Shown here in pieces: positions 1-7,902 of a stretch of DNA of 7,902 nt; position 1 is the first letter of the stretch; each line of letters starts with the position of its first letter. The notes beneath the pieces are model-generated. The model ran no database searches, was not told where the DNA came from, and saw only the letters and a program-made list of their open reading frames with translations. Made by a program: the position numbers and the translations under genes. This stretch comes from Coriobacteriia bacterium (GTDB taxonomy: Bacteria; Actinomycetota; Coriobacteriia; Anaerosomatales; Anaerosomataceae): assembly GCA_016938395.1 (NCBI GenBank), contig JAFGUS010000106.1, positions 1 to 7,902 of the forward strand. Direction: 5' to 3'.

Positions 1-111
1 CACGTGAAGAACCTGCGCTCCAAGCTCGACGACGATCCCAAGGAGCCGCGCTTCATCCACACGGTCTTCGGCGTGGGGTACCGCTTTGAGTCGCCGGGTG
101 ACGAGCAGTGA
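1..111 (+). CDS. OmpR-family response regulator, C-terminal end (partial)
   Basis: Only the last 36 residues and the TGA stop are present; the start lies before the window. The reading frame gives [17 protein letters not shown], then [13 protein letters not shown]. This is the signature end of the winged-helix (Trans_reg_C) DNA-binding domain of OmpR/PhoB regulators: recognition helix with the V-x-x-LR-x-KL pattern, then the wing hairpin ending in GVGYRF. The receiver domain is not visible. Its stop overlaps the GTG start of the histidine kinase by 4 nt, so the two are very probably one translationally coupled two-component operon. By family, the protein would be phosphorylated by that kinase and act as a cytoplasmic transcription factor. 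The target genes cannot be inferred. Confidence 0.93.
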   Translation, partial: HVKNLRSKLDDDPKEPRFIHTVFGVGYRFESPGDEQ

Positions 112-1472
112 ATCGTCAGGGGCTTGCGTTCCGCCTGGCTGTCGCGTTTGCGAGCGTCGCCGTGGCGACGGTCGTCATCGCCGCCGTGGTGGTCACCATC
201 ACGTGGCAGCGCCAGTTCGAGGTCTACGTGCAGCGTGGCGTGCAGGAGCGTGCCGAGGTGGTGGCCACGGTCCTCGCGCGCGAGTACGCGCAGGCGGGGA
301 GCTGGGAGGCGGTGACGTTCCTCGACTTCGTCCACATCGGCATGGCGCCCGATCTCTCCGTCCAGGTGCTCGATGCCGACGGGAATCTCGTCGCGTACAC
401 GGCCGACCGCATGGGCCGCATGATGACCGGTGGCGAGACGCCGCCGTCCGAGACGCAGGTCACCGCGCGGGTGGACATCGTCGTGGAGGGCGAGGTGGTG
501 GGCGAGGCACTCGTGTCGCAGAACGCGCCGGGCGGGCTGCTCACCGAGCGTGACGTGTGGTTCCAGCGTACCTCGCTTCGCGCGCTGGGGCTGGCGGCCA
601 TGATCGCGGTCGCGCTCGCATCGCTCGCGGGCGTGCTCTACGCGCGTGGCATCGTGCGTCCCATCGACGCGGTGACGCGCGCCGCCGAGGCACTCCGCCG
701 CGGAGACCGCTCGGCCCGTACCGGCATGACCGGCGGCGACCCGATCGCCGACCTCGGCGCCACCTTCGACCAGATGGCGGATGCGGTGGAGGCCGAGCGA
801 CGCTTCGAGCAGCAGCTCACCGCGGACGTGGCGCACGAGCTCCGCACGCCGCTCCAGGCGATCCAGGCGACCGTAGAGGCGATGCAGGACGGCGTGCTGC
901 CGAGCGACGAGGAGCGGCTCGGGCTGATCCACGACGAGACGGTGCGTCTCGGGCGGCTCGCCGACTCGATCCTCGCGCTCTCGCGGCTCGAGACGGGCTC
1001 GGCGAGCTTCACGATGGCGCCCATCGACGTGGCGGCTCCCGTGGCCGTGGCGGTGGAGAGTTCGCGCGCGCTCATGGAGTCCACCGGGCACACGCTCGAG
1101 GAGTCGGTGGCCGAAGGGCTCGTGGTGATCGCCGACGGGGACCGCCTCACGCAGGCCGTGGGCAACCTGCTCGCCAACGCAGCGCGCTACACGCCTGAGG
1201 GTGGGCGCATCCGCGTGCGTGTTCTGCGCGACGGGCACGAGGCCGTGATCGAGGTGGCGGACTCCGGCATCGGCGTGGCCGAGGCCGATCGCGGGCGCGT
1301 GTTCCAGCGCTTCTGGCGTGCGGACCCGGCGCGCTCGCGCGCGAGCGGCGGCCTTGGCATCGGACTCGCCGTGGTGCGCGAGATCGCCGAGCGCCACGGG
1401 GGCGCCGTGGGCGTACACCCGAGCGATCTCGGCGGGGCGGCGTTCGTCATGAGGCTGCCGCTCGTCGGATAG
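108..1472 (+). CDS. Membrane sensor histidine kinase (HAMP-HisKA-HATPase)
   Basis: This complete 454-residue kinase is the partner of the upstream response regulator. Residues 8-32 are a hydrophobic N-terminal TM segment. Residues 33-155 form an extracytoplasmic sensor region of about 120 residues containing a PAS/Cache-like stretch ([15 protein letters not shown], 84-98). Residues 157-178 are TM2, and about 180-232 are a HAMP linker (P185, then an E-rich helix). The dimerisation domain carries the H-box [10 protein letters not shown] with phospho-acceptor H243. The ATPase domain has an N-box (N353 and N357 in [15 protein letters not shown]), G1 DSGIGV (385-390), F-box VFQRFWRAD and G2 GGLGIGL (414-420), so it looks catalytically competent. 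The H-box region resembles BaeS/ResE-type kinases, but the ligand is unknown. The GTG start at 108 overlaps the regulator stop as GTGA, typical translational coupling. No terminator is evident after the stop. Confidence 0.95.
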   Translation: MNRQGLAFRLAVAFASVAVATVVIAAVVVTITWQRQFEVYVQRGVQERAEVVATVLAREYAQAGSWEAVTFLDFVHIGMAPDLSVQVLDADGNLVAYTADRMGRMMTGGETPPSETQVTARVDIVVEGEVVGEALVSQNAPGGLLTERDVWFQRTSLRALGLAAMIAVALASLAGVLYARGIVRPIDAVTRAAEALRRGDRSARTGMTGGDPIADLGATFDQMADAVEAERRFEQQLTADVAHELRTPLQAIQATVEAMQDGVLPSDEERLGLIHDETVRLGRLADSILALSRLETGSASFTMAPIDVAAPVAVAVESSRALMESTGHTLEESVAEGLVVIADGDRLTQAVGNLLANAARYTPEGGRIRVRVLRDGHEAVIEVADSGIGVAEADRGRVFQRFWRADPARSRASGGLGIGLAVVREIAERHGGAVGVHPSDLGGAAFVMRLPLVG

Positions 1473-1507
1473 CTGCCGTGTGGTTCGGGCGACATCCGCA
1501 TCGCGTC

Positions 1508-1536
1508 TTGTGACCCCCGCCGTCTCCTGCTACCCT
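1508..1536 (+). promoter_or_regulatory. Candidate promoter of the pyr operon
   Basis: TTGTGA at 1508-1513 (4 of 6 matches to the sigma-70-type -35) is followed after exactly 17 nt by TACCCT at 1531-1536. The latter keeps the conserved TA...T of the -10 and has an extended TG at 1528-1529. A start about 7 nt downstream (near 1543) would place the 5' end of the transcript just before the PyrR-binding hairpin, which begins at 1545. That geometry is the main support. The hexamer matches are modest, as is common in GC-rich genomes, and no start site has been mapped. Confidence 0.5.
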
Positions 1537-1544
1537 CGGGAAGA

Positions 1545-2273
<729 letters not shown>

Positions 2274-2280
2274 GCGCGCC

Positions 2281-3216
2281 ATGCTCTCAAGCAAGCACCT
2301 CATGACGATGAGCGACGTCTCCGCGGAGGAGATCGCGCTCATCTTAGACACCGCGGAGTCGTTTTCCGAGGTCAACCAGCGGCGCATCAAGAAGCTGCCG
2401 ACGCTCCGCGGCCGCACGGTGGTGAACCTCTTCTTCGAGCCCTCCACGCGCACGCGCACCTCCTTCGAGATCGCCGCCAAGCGCCTCTCGGCAGACGGCG
2501 TGAACTTCTCGGCATCCGCCTCGGCGACCGTGAAGGGCGAGACGCTCCGCGACACCGCCAAGACGCTCGCGGCGATGAGCTGCGATCTCGTGATTGTCCG
2601 CCACAAGTACGCGGGCGCGCCGCAGATGCTCGCCGAGGCGATGGACTGCTCGATCGTCAACGGCGGCGACGGCGTGCACGAGCATCCCACTCAGGCGCTG
2701 CTGGACCTCTACACGATGCGCCAGTCGCTCGGGAAGCTCGAGGGGCTGAGGGTGGGCATCGTGGGCGATGTCTGCCACTCGCGGGTGGCCGGCTCGCTCG
2801 TGCCGGCGCTCCGGAAGGTGGGCGCCACGCCGATCATCATCGGCCCGCCAACGCTCATGCCCGCGCGGCCCGACGTACTCGGTGCCGAGGTGGCCTACGA
2901 CCTCGACGAGGTGCTGCCCTCACTCGACGTCGCCTACCTGTTGCGTGTGCAGTTCGAGCGCGCGGCGCAGATGCCCTTCCCCTCCAACCGCGAGTACGCG
3001 ACGCTCTACGGCATGAACCTCGCGCGAATGGCGAAGCTGCCCTCGCACGCGATCGTGATGCACCCCGGACCGATGAACCGCGGCGTGGAGATCTCGGCGG
3101 ATGTGGCCGACTCATCGCGCAGCGTGATCCTCGGTCAGGTGGAGTCCGGAGTGGCGGTCCGCATGGCCGTCATGTACCTGCTGCTGGGAGGTGCCGACAG
3201 TGGCGCTGCTGCTTAA
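2281..3216 (+). CDS. pyrB: Aspartate carbamoyltransferase catalytic subunit
   Basis: The enzyme catalyses carbamoyl phosphate + L-aspartate to N-carbamoyl-L-aspartate + phosphate, the committed step of pyrimidine synthesis, as a trimer of catalytic chains. The 311 residues match the family length. The carbamoyl-phosphate loop FEPSTRTRTSFE (52-63), the mobile loop lysine in TVKGETLRDT (K85), HPTQALLDL (135-143), SRVAGS (167-172), LLRVQFER (220-227) and HPGPMNRG (261-268) are all intact, so it should be active. The ATG at 2281 has a GGGGGAG at 2264-2270 formed by the end of pyrR, 10 nt away. An upstream in-frame start at 2233 lies inside pyrR and was rejected. No pyrI regulatory subunit follows; control appears to be through PyrR. 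The 3' end overlaps pyrC by 17 nt. Confidence 0.98.
   Translation: MLSSKHLMTMSDVSAEEIALILDTAESFSEVNQRRIKKLPTLRGRTVVNLFFEPSTRTRTSFEIAAKRLSADGVNFSASASATVKGETLRDTAKTLAAMSCDLVIVRHKYAGAPQMLAEAMDCSIVNGGDGVHEHPTQALLDLYTMRQSLGKLEGLRVGIVGDVCHSRVAGSLVPALRKVGATPIIIGPPTLMPARPDVLGAEVAYDLDEVLPSLDVAYLLRVQFERAAQMPFPSNREYATLYGMNLARMAKLPSHAIVMHPGPMNRGVEISADVADSSRSVILGQVESGVAVRMAVMYLLLGGADSGAAA
3186..3191 (+). promoter_or_regulatory. Ribosome binding site of pyrC, inside the end of pyrB
   Basis: GGGAGG lies 8 nt before GTG 3200 and within the last codons of pyrB. The in-frame GTG at 3191 begins on the last base of this site and so cannot use it. The site therefore sets the pyrC start at 3200 and implies that ribosomes finishing pyrB help initiate pyrC. 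Confidence 0.8.
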
Positions 3217-4489
3217 GGGTGGACGGGTGGTCGATGCCGCAGCCGGCATCGACGCGGTGCTCGACGTGGTGGTGCGAGACGGCGTGATCGTGGGGGTGGG
3301 CGAGGGCCTTACCATCGAGAAGGGCCAGACCATCGAGTGTGCCGAGAAGGTGCTGCTCCCGGGTCTTGCCGACATCCACGTGCACCTGCGGGAACCCGGT
3401 CAGGAGTACAAGGAGACGATCGCGAGTGGCACGCGTGCGGCCGCACACGGCGGCTTCACTGCGGTGGCCTGCATGCCCAACACCAAGCCGATCGCAGACA
3501 GCGGCTCGCACGTCCGCTTCATCGTGGAGCGTGCGGCGGCCACGGCCGCGGTGCGCGTGTACCCGATCGGCGCGATCACGGCGGGCCAGGCGGGCGAGCA
3601 GCTCGCCGAGATCGGTGACATGGTGGCCGAGGGTGCCGTGGCCTTCTCCGACGACGGGCGCGGCATCGCTGCGGCGGGCATGGCGCGCGTGGCGATGGAC
3701 TACATCAAGCGCTTCGGCATGGCGTACGTGGCACACTGCGAGGACGTCTCACTCGCCGCCGGTGGCGTGGTGAACGAGGGCGTCGTCTCCACGCGGATGG
3801 GCCTCCCGGGCCAGCCGGCCGCTGCCGAGGAGGTCATGGTGGCGCGCGAGATCGCGCTTTCCGAGCTCACCGGCTGCCGTCTGCACCTGGCGCACCTCTC
3901 GACAGCGGGCTCGGTGGCGCTCGTGCGCGACGCCAAGGCGCGCGGCGTGAAGGTCACGTGCGAGGTGACACCGCACCACCTGTTCCTCGACGAGGACGCC
4001 ATCACCACCTACGACCCGAACCTCAAGATGAATCCGCCGCTGCGCACGGCGGCCGACCGTGAGGCGCTCGTGGCCGCGCTCCTCGACGGTACTGTCGACG
4101 CGATCGCCACCGACCACGCACCGCACGCGCCGCACGAGAAGGAGCTCGAGTTCGAGCTGGCGCCGTTCGGCACCACCGGTCTTGAGACTGCGCTCTCGCT
4201 CGTGAACACGCATCTCGTCGCCACCGGCACGCTCGGTTGGGCCGAGGTCACCAACCTGATGTGTCACGGGCCGCGCGCCGCGCTCGGCCTGCCCGAGATG
4301 CGCCTGGAGGCGGGCTACCCCGCCGACATCACGATCGTGGACCCTGAGGCTCGGGTTGAGGTCACGCCCGAGTGGTTCGCGAGCCGGAGTCGGAACTCGG
4401 CGTTCGCGGGTCAGAGCCTGCTCGGCAAAGCGTCCGACGTGCTCGTGGGCGGACAGTGGGCGCTCCGCAACGGGAAGGTGGTCGGGTAG
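3200..4489 (+). CDS. pyrC: Dihydroorotase, type I
   Basis: The enzyme is a zinc amidohydrolase that cyclises N-carbamoyl-L-aspartate to dihydroorotate, the third step of the pathway. The 429 residues match class I bacterial dihydroorotases (about 425-430). The TIM-barrel metal ligands are in place: H60 and H62 in DIHVHLREPG, the bridging Asp in FSDDGRG (D151/D152), H179 in VAHCED, H232 in HLAHLS, and D305 in ATDHAPH. Class I enzymes use an aspartate where class II enzymes use a carboxylated lysine, which fits what is seen. R64 and the N94 of CMPNTKP are the usual substrate-binding positions. The GTG start at 3200 is set by GGGAGG at 3186-3191. The gene begins inside pyrB (17-nt overlap) and its TAG stop shares a G with a possible GTG start of carA at 4489, so tight translational coupling is likely on both sides. 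Confidence 0.98.
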   Translation: MALLLKGGRVVDAAAGIDAVLDVVVRDGVIVGVGEGLTIEKGQTIECAEKVLLPGLADIHVHLREPGQEYKETIASGTRAAAHGGFTAVACMPNTKPIADSGSHVRFIVERAAATAAVRVYPIGAITAGQAGEQLAEIGDMVAEGAVAFSDDGRGIAAAGMARVAMDYIKRFGMAYVAHCEDVSLAAGGVVNEGVVSTRMGLPGQPAAAEEVMVAREIALSELTGCRLHLAHLSTAGSVALVRDAKARGVKVTCEVTPHHLFLDEDAITTYDPNLKMNPPLRTAADREALVAALLDGTVDAIATDHAPHAPHEKELEFELAPFGTTGLETALSLVNTHLVATGTLGWAEVTNLMCHGPRAALGLPEMRLEAGYPADITIVDPEARVEVTPEWFASRSRNSAFAGQSLLGKASDVLVGGQWALRNGKVVG

Positions 4490-4511
4490 TGACGCGGGAG
4501 ACGCCGTCAGC

Positions 4512-4516
4512 GGAGG
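4512..4516 (+). promoter_or_regulatory. Ribosome binding site favouring the ATG 4522 start of carA
   Basis: GGAGG is followed after 5 nt by ATG 4522. The competing GTG at 4489 has GGGAAGG at 4472-4478, 10 nt away, and overlaps the pyrC stop by one base. Family alignment also favours 4522, because CarA proteins start only about 10 residues before the LEDGT motif. Confidence 0.55.
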
Positions 4517-4521
4517 GCACG

Positions 4522-5775
4522 ATGCCCACGTCCGCCCCGGCGCTCCTCGCGCTCGAGGACGGGACGTGGTTCGAGGGTGTGGCGTGCGGCGCGCCGGGCG
4601 AGGCGACCGGCGAGATCGTCTTCAACACATCGATGACCGGCTACCAGGAGGTGCTCACCGACCCCTCCTACGCCGGTCAGATCGTGACGATGACCTCCCC
4701 GCACATCGGCAACTACGGCGTGAACGCGGCCGACATGGAGTCGCGCGGCGTGTTCGCCTCCGGCTTCGTGGTGCGCGATATCTCGCACGTGGCGTCCAAC
4801 TGGCGTGCCGAGGAGACCGTGGAGCCGTTCCTTACGCGCCTCGGTGTGGTGGCGATATCGGGCGTGGACACCCGCCGCCTGACGCGCCACATCCGCGAGG
4901 CGGGCGCCATGCGCGCGGTGATCTCCACAGAGGACCTCGATCCGGTCGCACTCGTGGCCAAGGCGCAGGCGGCTCCTGGCCTTGTGGGCCGCGACCTCGT
5001 GTCGGAGGTGGCCCTCGGCGAAGCCTTCGTCTGGGGTGGCGAGATGCCGCCGGAGTGCGATATCCCGGTCGATACCGGCATGCTGCCGGCAGTGCCCCGC
5101 TTCCGGGTGGTGGCCTTCGACTCCGGCTCCAAGTACAACATCTACCGCAGGCTGTCCGACGCGGGCTGTGAGGTGCGCGTCATGCCGCCCACGACGAGTG
5201 CGGTCGAGGCGCTTTCCACCGATCCGGACGGCGTGTTCTTCTCCAACGGCCCCGGCGATCCGGCCGCGGTGGGCTACCTCTACGCGACGCTCCGCGATCT
5301 GCTCGGCGTCAAGCCGGTCTTCGGCATCTGTCTCGGCCACCAGATGCTGGCGCTCGCACTCGGCGCCGAGACCTACAAGCTCAAGTACGGCCACCGCGGC
5401 GGCAACCAGCCGGTCATGAACCTCGTCACCGGCGCGGTGGAGATCACCACACAGAACCACGGCTTCTGCGTGGACTTCGCCTCGATCGGCCCGCTCGTGG
5501 CCGAGGACAGTGGCGGGCTGGCGCACGACGCCGGCGATCTCGGCGCGTGGGTGCGGGCGGGTGTGGCTCCCGTGGTGCGCTCCGAGCGGTACGGGCGCGT
5601 GCAACTCACGCACGTGCACCTCAACGACATGACCTGCGCGGGCATCCGCACGCTCGACGTCCCCGCGTTCTCCGTCCAGTACCACCCGGAAGCCGGGCCC
5701 GGTCCGCACGATGCCCGGTACCTGTTCGCCGCGTTCGGCCGCCTCATGGAGGGGCGGTCCGACATCTTCTCGTAA
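4522..5775 (+). CDS. carA: Carbamoyl-phosphate synthase small (glutaminase) subunit
   Basis: This subunit hydrolyses glutamine and channels ammonia to CarB for carbamoyl phosphate synthesis. Residues 1 to about 150 are the CPSase small-chain domain (LALEDGTWFEG, then FNTSMTGYQEVLTDPSYAGQ). From about 190 onward is a class I glutamine amidotransferase: DSGSKYN, NGPGDP, nucleophile C270 in FGICLGHQ, GHRGGNQPV, QNHGF, then H388 and E390 in YHPEAGPGPHDA. The triad is complete. At 417 residues it is longer than the E. coli protein (382). The Cys-to-His distance is 118 residues against 84 in E. coli (C269/H353), because of a 34-residue insertion after NHGF. The start is ATG 4522; GTG 4489 would add 11 residues and overlap the pyrC stop. 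Unusually, carB does not follow directly: a UspA gene begins 15 nt after the stop. Confidence 0.97.
   Translation: MPTSAPALLALEDGTWFEGVACGAPGEATGEIVFNTSMTGYQEVLTDPSYAGQIVTMTSPHIGNYGVNAADMESRGVFASGFVVRDISHVASNWRAEETVEPFLTRLGVVAISGVDTRRLTRHIREAGAMRAVISTEDLDPVALVAKAQAAPGLVGRDLVSEVALGEAFVWGGEMPPECDIPVDTGMLPAVPRFRVVAFDSGSKYNIYRRLSDAGCEVRVMPPTTSAVEALSTDPDGVFFSNGPGDPAAVGYLYATLRDLLGVKPVFGICLGHQMLALALGAETYKLKYGHRGGNQPVMNLVTGAVEITTQNHGFCVDFASIGPLVAEDSGGLAHDAGDLGAWVRAGVAPVVRSERYGRVQLTHVHLNDMTCAGIRTLDVPAFSVQYHPEAGPGPHDARYLFAAFGRLMEGRSDIFS
5497..5598 (+). other. 34-residue insertion in the CarA glutaminase domain
   Basis: This segment covers approximately residues 326-359 of CarA. Between NHGFCVDF and VQLTHVHLND the protein has 34 more residues than E. 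coli CarA by direct alignment. The extra sequence is rich in Gly, Ala, Asp and Glu (AEDSGGLAHDAGDLGAW and onwards). It keeps the reading frame and the GC-rich codon use of the rest of the gene, so it is not a frameshift artefact. In the amidotransferase fold this position is a loop between strands, ahead of the catalytic His/Glu. The exact borders are uncertain by several residues. Confidence 0.75.
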
Positions 5776-5790
5776 GCGAGGTGAGGGTTC

Positions 5791-6639
5791 ATGAATCTCC
5801 GCACGGTCCTGCTCCCGGTCGAGTTCACCGACGAGACCGCGCTCGTCGTCGCGTTCGCGCGAGGACTGTCCTCACTCGGCGTGCGCCGGGTGGTGCTTGC
5901 GCACGTCGTGGCGCCCGACGGGCCTGAGGGCGGCGATGTGGCCGGTCGCGTGGATTCGGCGCGCGCGCGTATGGAGGAGCTGAGCACCGCGCTCAAGGAC
6001 GCCGGACTTGGCATCGAGGTGCGAGTCGCGGTGGGAGACGCCGTGGACGAACTCGGGGCGCTCGCGGCCGAGGCGCAGGTGGATGCGGCAGTCTACGGCT
6101 CACATGCCAAGTCGATCACCGACCAGTTGCTCGTGGGCTCGGTCTCCGAGCGCCTCGTGCGCGACGCCGACGTGCCGCAGCTTGTGGCGCGATTCGACCT
6201 GCTGCGCAACCAGGCCGATCCCGCGTCGCTCCTCAAGCACTTCGGCGAGAAGCTCGTGCTCGCCACGGATTTCTCCCTCTCGGCGTCGCGTGCGTTCATG
6301 CGCGTGATCGAGCTTCCCAAAGGCGTTGTGAAGCACATCTTCCTGCTCCACGCGGTGGACCCGGGGCTCACGGGCGAGAAGCTGCGGCGTGCCGAGGAGG
6401 GTGCCGAGTTCCACATGCGCAACCTGCGCGCCGTCTGCGCGCAGGCCGGCATACCCGCGAGTGTGACGCTCCGGAAGGAGACCGCCGTCAACGCCGTGCT
6501 CGCCGAGCTCGACGAGCGGCGTGCCACGGGCGTGGTGGTGGGGACGCGCGGGTGCAACGCGGTGCAGGAGATGCTGCTCGGCAGCCTCTCGATGACGCTC
6601 ATCCGGCAGGCGAGCTGCCCCGTTCTGATCGTGCCGTAA
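5791..6639 (+). CDS. Tandem universal stress protein (two UspA domains)
   Basis: The 282-residue soluble protein is made of two UspA folds, residues 1 to about 135 and about 152-282. UspA proteins are cytoplasmic, dimeric nucleotide-binding proteins linked to stress survival, and many bind ATP through G-2x-G-9x-G(S/T). The second domain has this motif intact (G251, G254, G264-S265) and the usual ATDFS near its start (D160). In the first domain the second glycine is Ala (A106 in GSHA, then GS at 116-117) and the usual first-strand Asp is Glu (PVEFT), so it may bind nucleotide poorly. GAGGTG at 5778-5783 is 7 nt before the ATG. Spacing is 15 nt to carA upstream and 15 nt to carB downstream, so it is co-transcribed with both. 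A role in pyrimidine metabolism is only suggested by position. No TM segment or signal peptide is seen. Confidence 0.95.
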   Translation: MNLRTVLLPVEFTDETALVVAFARGLSSLGVRRVVLAHVVAPDGPEGGDVAGRVDSARARMEELSTALKDAGLGIEVRVAVGDAVDELGALAAEAQVDAAVYGSHAKSITDQLLVGSVSERLVRDADVPQLVARFDLLRNQADPASLLKHFGEKLVLATDFSLSASRAFMRVIELPKGVVKHIFLLHAVDPGLTGEKLRRAEEGAEFHMRNLRAVCAQAGIPASVTLRKETAVNAVLAELDERRATGVVVGTRGCNAVQEMLLGSLSMTLIRQASCPVLIVP

Positions 6640-6654
6640 GAGGGAAGGAACCGC

Positions 6655-7902
<1,248 letters not shown>

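Noticed and set aside
2274..2280. Second PyrR attenuator between pyrR and pyrB, as in Bacillus subtilis
   Set aside because: The gap is only 7 nt and there is no pyrP gene, so there is no room for a second leader.
4372..4488. Earlier start for carA inside pyrC
   Set aside because: The extra residues are not found in CarA proteins and lie wholly within pyrC coding sequence.
4507..5709. A 400-codon open frame on the minus strand opposite carA
   Set aside because: It is antisense to a gene with full family motifs. Its translation is His/Arg-rich with no recognisable domain, a usual artefact in GC-rich coding DNA.

Overview
The window is a GC-rich, densely packed chromosomal segment with every gene on the + strand. 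The third codon positions are strongly G/C and several genes start with GTG. It holds the end of a two-component regulatory operon followed by the first part of a de novo pyrimidine (UMP) biosynthesis operon. The base composition and codon choice suggest a high-GC bacterium. I lean towards Actinomycetota, perhaps an anaerobic Coriobacteriia-like lineage, but this is inference and no taxonomic marker is present. PyrR-controlled transcription attenuation with a terminator is best known from low-GC Firmicutes, so finding it in this background is informative.

Positions 1-1472 hold the C-terminal end of an OmpR-type winged-helix response regulator. It overlaps by 4 nt (GTGA) a complete 454-residue membrane sensor histidine kinase with two TM segments, HAMP, HisKA and HATPase domains. 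Nothing ties this pair to pyrimidines beyond proximity.

Positions 1473-1718 are non-coding and are the most information-rich non-coding part. A promoter-like pair (TTGTGA, 17 nt, extended TGC-TACCCT) would start transcription a few bases before a textbook PyrR-binding hairpin (loop UCC-C-G-U-GAGG). The 3' arm of that hairpin can instead pair with sequence overlapping the 5' arm of a later Rho-independent terminator. Anti-antiterminator, antiterminator and terminator are therefore all present, which predicts UMP/PyrR-dependent attenuation of the whole operon.

Positions 1719-7902 hold pyrR, pyrB (aspartate transcarbamylase), pyrC (type I dihydroorotase), carA (carbamoyl-phosphate synthase small subunit), a tandem universal-stress (UspA) protein, and the first 416 codons of carB (large subunit, cut by the window end). 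Gaps are 15 nt or less, and pyrB/pyrC overlap by 17 nt, so one transcript is likely. CarA and CarB make carbamoyl phosphate, PyrB joins it to aspartate, PyrC closes the ring to dihydroorotate, and PyrR senses the end product. The remaining genes of the pathway (pyrD/K, pyrF, pyrE) would be expected downstream but are not seen.

The enzymes are conventional and their catalytic residues are intact. The unusual points are the double-UspA gene placed between the two subunits of carbamoyl-phosphate synthase, the 34-residue insertion in the glutaminase domain of CarA, and the complete PyrR attenuator in a high-GC genome. I saw no mobile elements, CRISPR arrays, tRNA or rRNA genes.
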